DNA from: a virus
Strand: one strand, 5' to 3'
IMG/VR virus record: IMGVR_UViG_3300046810_000338
Span: 1-64,000 of that record
DNA length: 64,000 nucleotides
The position numbers were made by a program, and so were the translations under genes. Under the pieces are notes generated by a model. That model saw nothing but the letters and a program-made list of their open reading frames with translations. It searched no databases and was not told the origin of the DNA. Shown piece after piece: positions 63,597-64,000 of the stretch. Within the stretch, counting starts at the first letter, position 1, and the number at the start of each line of letters is the position of its first letter.

Positions 63597-64000
63597 GTGG
63601 GATTAGTTGCGTATATTCTTGACCATAAACAGGTCATGGAAGATTTGCCGACCCCTCCTCTTATTGTCAATGACCTGAATTTGGACTTGGGTACCAAAGA
63701 AGGTCGCGATCAGTTGGCACTGTATTTGTCCTGTTCGTTCGAGGGCGATACGATTCCCACTATTCCAAGTTGTTTGGGTGGGCACATTACTGGCGAGCGT
63801 TACCTCGGCCGGTACTGTAAAAAGTGTAACACCAAAGTTACTAACCTGGTTGACCGGGCGATTGACAGTGGTGTTTGGATTGCTCCGCCAACTGGAGTAA
63901 AAGGGTTCATTCACCCAGAAGTGTGGAACGTTCTGTCCCCACGGCTGACGCCGCTCAAGTCGTTCTCCATGCTCAGTTGGATCTGCGATCCGTTCTATCC
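63597..64000 (+). CDS. Non-virion RNA polymerase beta'-like subunit (N-terminal part), cut by window edge
   Basis: The frame starts at a GTG with GGAGG six bases upstream and stays open to the edge, giving 134 residues. A zinc-ribbon-like block is visible: C46, C59 in PSCLGGHITG, then C74 and C77 in YLGRYCKKCNTKV. This is the arrangement near the N-terminus of multisubunit RNA polymerase beta', followed by VWIAPPTGVKGFIHPEVWNVL. phiKZ splits its non-virion polymerase over several genes, and as I recall gp55 is the beta' N-terminal part and lies next to chimallin gp54, as here. The rest of the protein lies outside the window. Confidence 0.7.
   Translation, partial: MGLVAYILDHKQVMEDLPTPPLIVNDLNLDLGTKEGRDQLALYLSCSFEGDTIPTIPSCLGGHITGERYLGRYCKKCNTKVTNLVDRAIDSGVWIAPPTGVKGFIHPEVWNVLSPRLTPLKSFSMLSWICDPFY

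Noticed and set aside
1-64000. tRNA genes
   Set aside because: The non-coding gaps were read for cloverleaf arms and a GGTTCGAxTCC-type T-loop; none was found.
1-64000. CRISPR array, insertion sequence or integrase
   Set aside because: No regularly spaced repeats, no transposase or recombinase motifs, and the AlpA-like protein alone does not imply integration.

Overview
This window is best read as part of the genome of a nucleus-forming jumbo phage (phiKZ-like, family Chimalliviridae), most likely of Pseudomonas. The host is inferred from the phage type and a GC content near 50 percent; no host gene is present. The reading rests on three linked observations. A tubulin/FtsZ-like PhuZ candidate lies at 47667-48707. 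A very strongly expressed-looking 683-residue protein at 61211-63262 is my candidate for the nuclear shell protein chimallin (ChmA). It is followed by a gene, cut by the right edge, whose N-terminus has a zinc ribbon like an RNA polymerase beta' subunit. That ChmA then beta'-N order is the one I recall for phiKZ (gp54-gp55). There is no integrase, transposase, tRNA, rRNA or CRISPR array.

Layout. 1-5188 (minus strand): seven co-oriented late-type genes, most of them members of one beta-rich virion paralogue family. 5282-8362 (plus): dTMP kinase, an unknown gene, DHFR, a DUF488-like protein and an unknown gene, tightly overlapped. 8409-9967 (minus): two more late genes, one a large fusion member of the same paralogue family. 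10104-41734 (plus): a long early/middle region with dCTP deaminase, two HD phosphohydrolases, a NADAR-type ADP-ribose enzyme, an oversized thymidylate synthase, a proteasome-like Ntn hydrolase, a TraB/EreA-like protein, a SLOG-like protein, a DnaB-like ATPase fold without a P-loop, an AlpA-like regulator and many unknown proteins. 41785-43189 (minus): four small genes, including a possible ADP-ribosyltransferase fold. 43272-46608 (plus): unknown proteins, one of 529 residues. 46743-47567 (minus): a probable virion protein. 47667-59810 (plus): PhuZ, an Acb2-like anti-CBASS candidate, a run of diverged small proteins, a CYTH-fold protein and the motif B/C half of a split family B DNA polymerase. 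59877-60971 (minus): a probable virion protein. 61211-64000 (plus): chmA, a structured non-coding stretch and the RNA polymerase subunit.

Regulation. Two recurrent non-coding signals stand out. The first is a roughly 28-bp plus-strand motif (core GACCTARA followed by TYAT or a close variant) upstream of at least nine gene groups, including chmA; I take it as the phage's early or middle promoter. The second is a composite in which a strong hairpin is followed by TTTATGCC and often by a T-rich run (TTAnTTTTTTG) just before a ribosome binding site. Its TATG core recalls the late promoters of the phiKZ non-virion RNA polymerase, and it also precedes minus-strand structural genes.

How the genes fit together. 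The nucleotide genes (dCTP deaminase to dUMP, thymidylate synthase plus DHFR, then dTMP kinase, with HD hydrolases) form a route to dTTP for phage replication. ChmA, PhuZ and the phage RNA polymerase belong to the nucleus-building and transcription programme. NADAR, Acb2-like, SLOG-like and ART-like proteins are plausible host-takeover or anti-defence functions. About half of the genes have no recognisable family.
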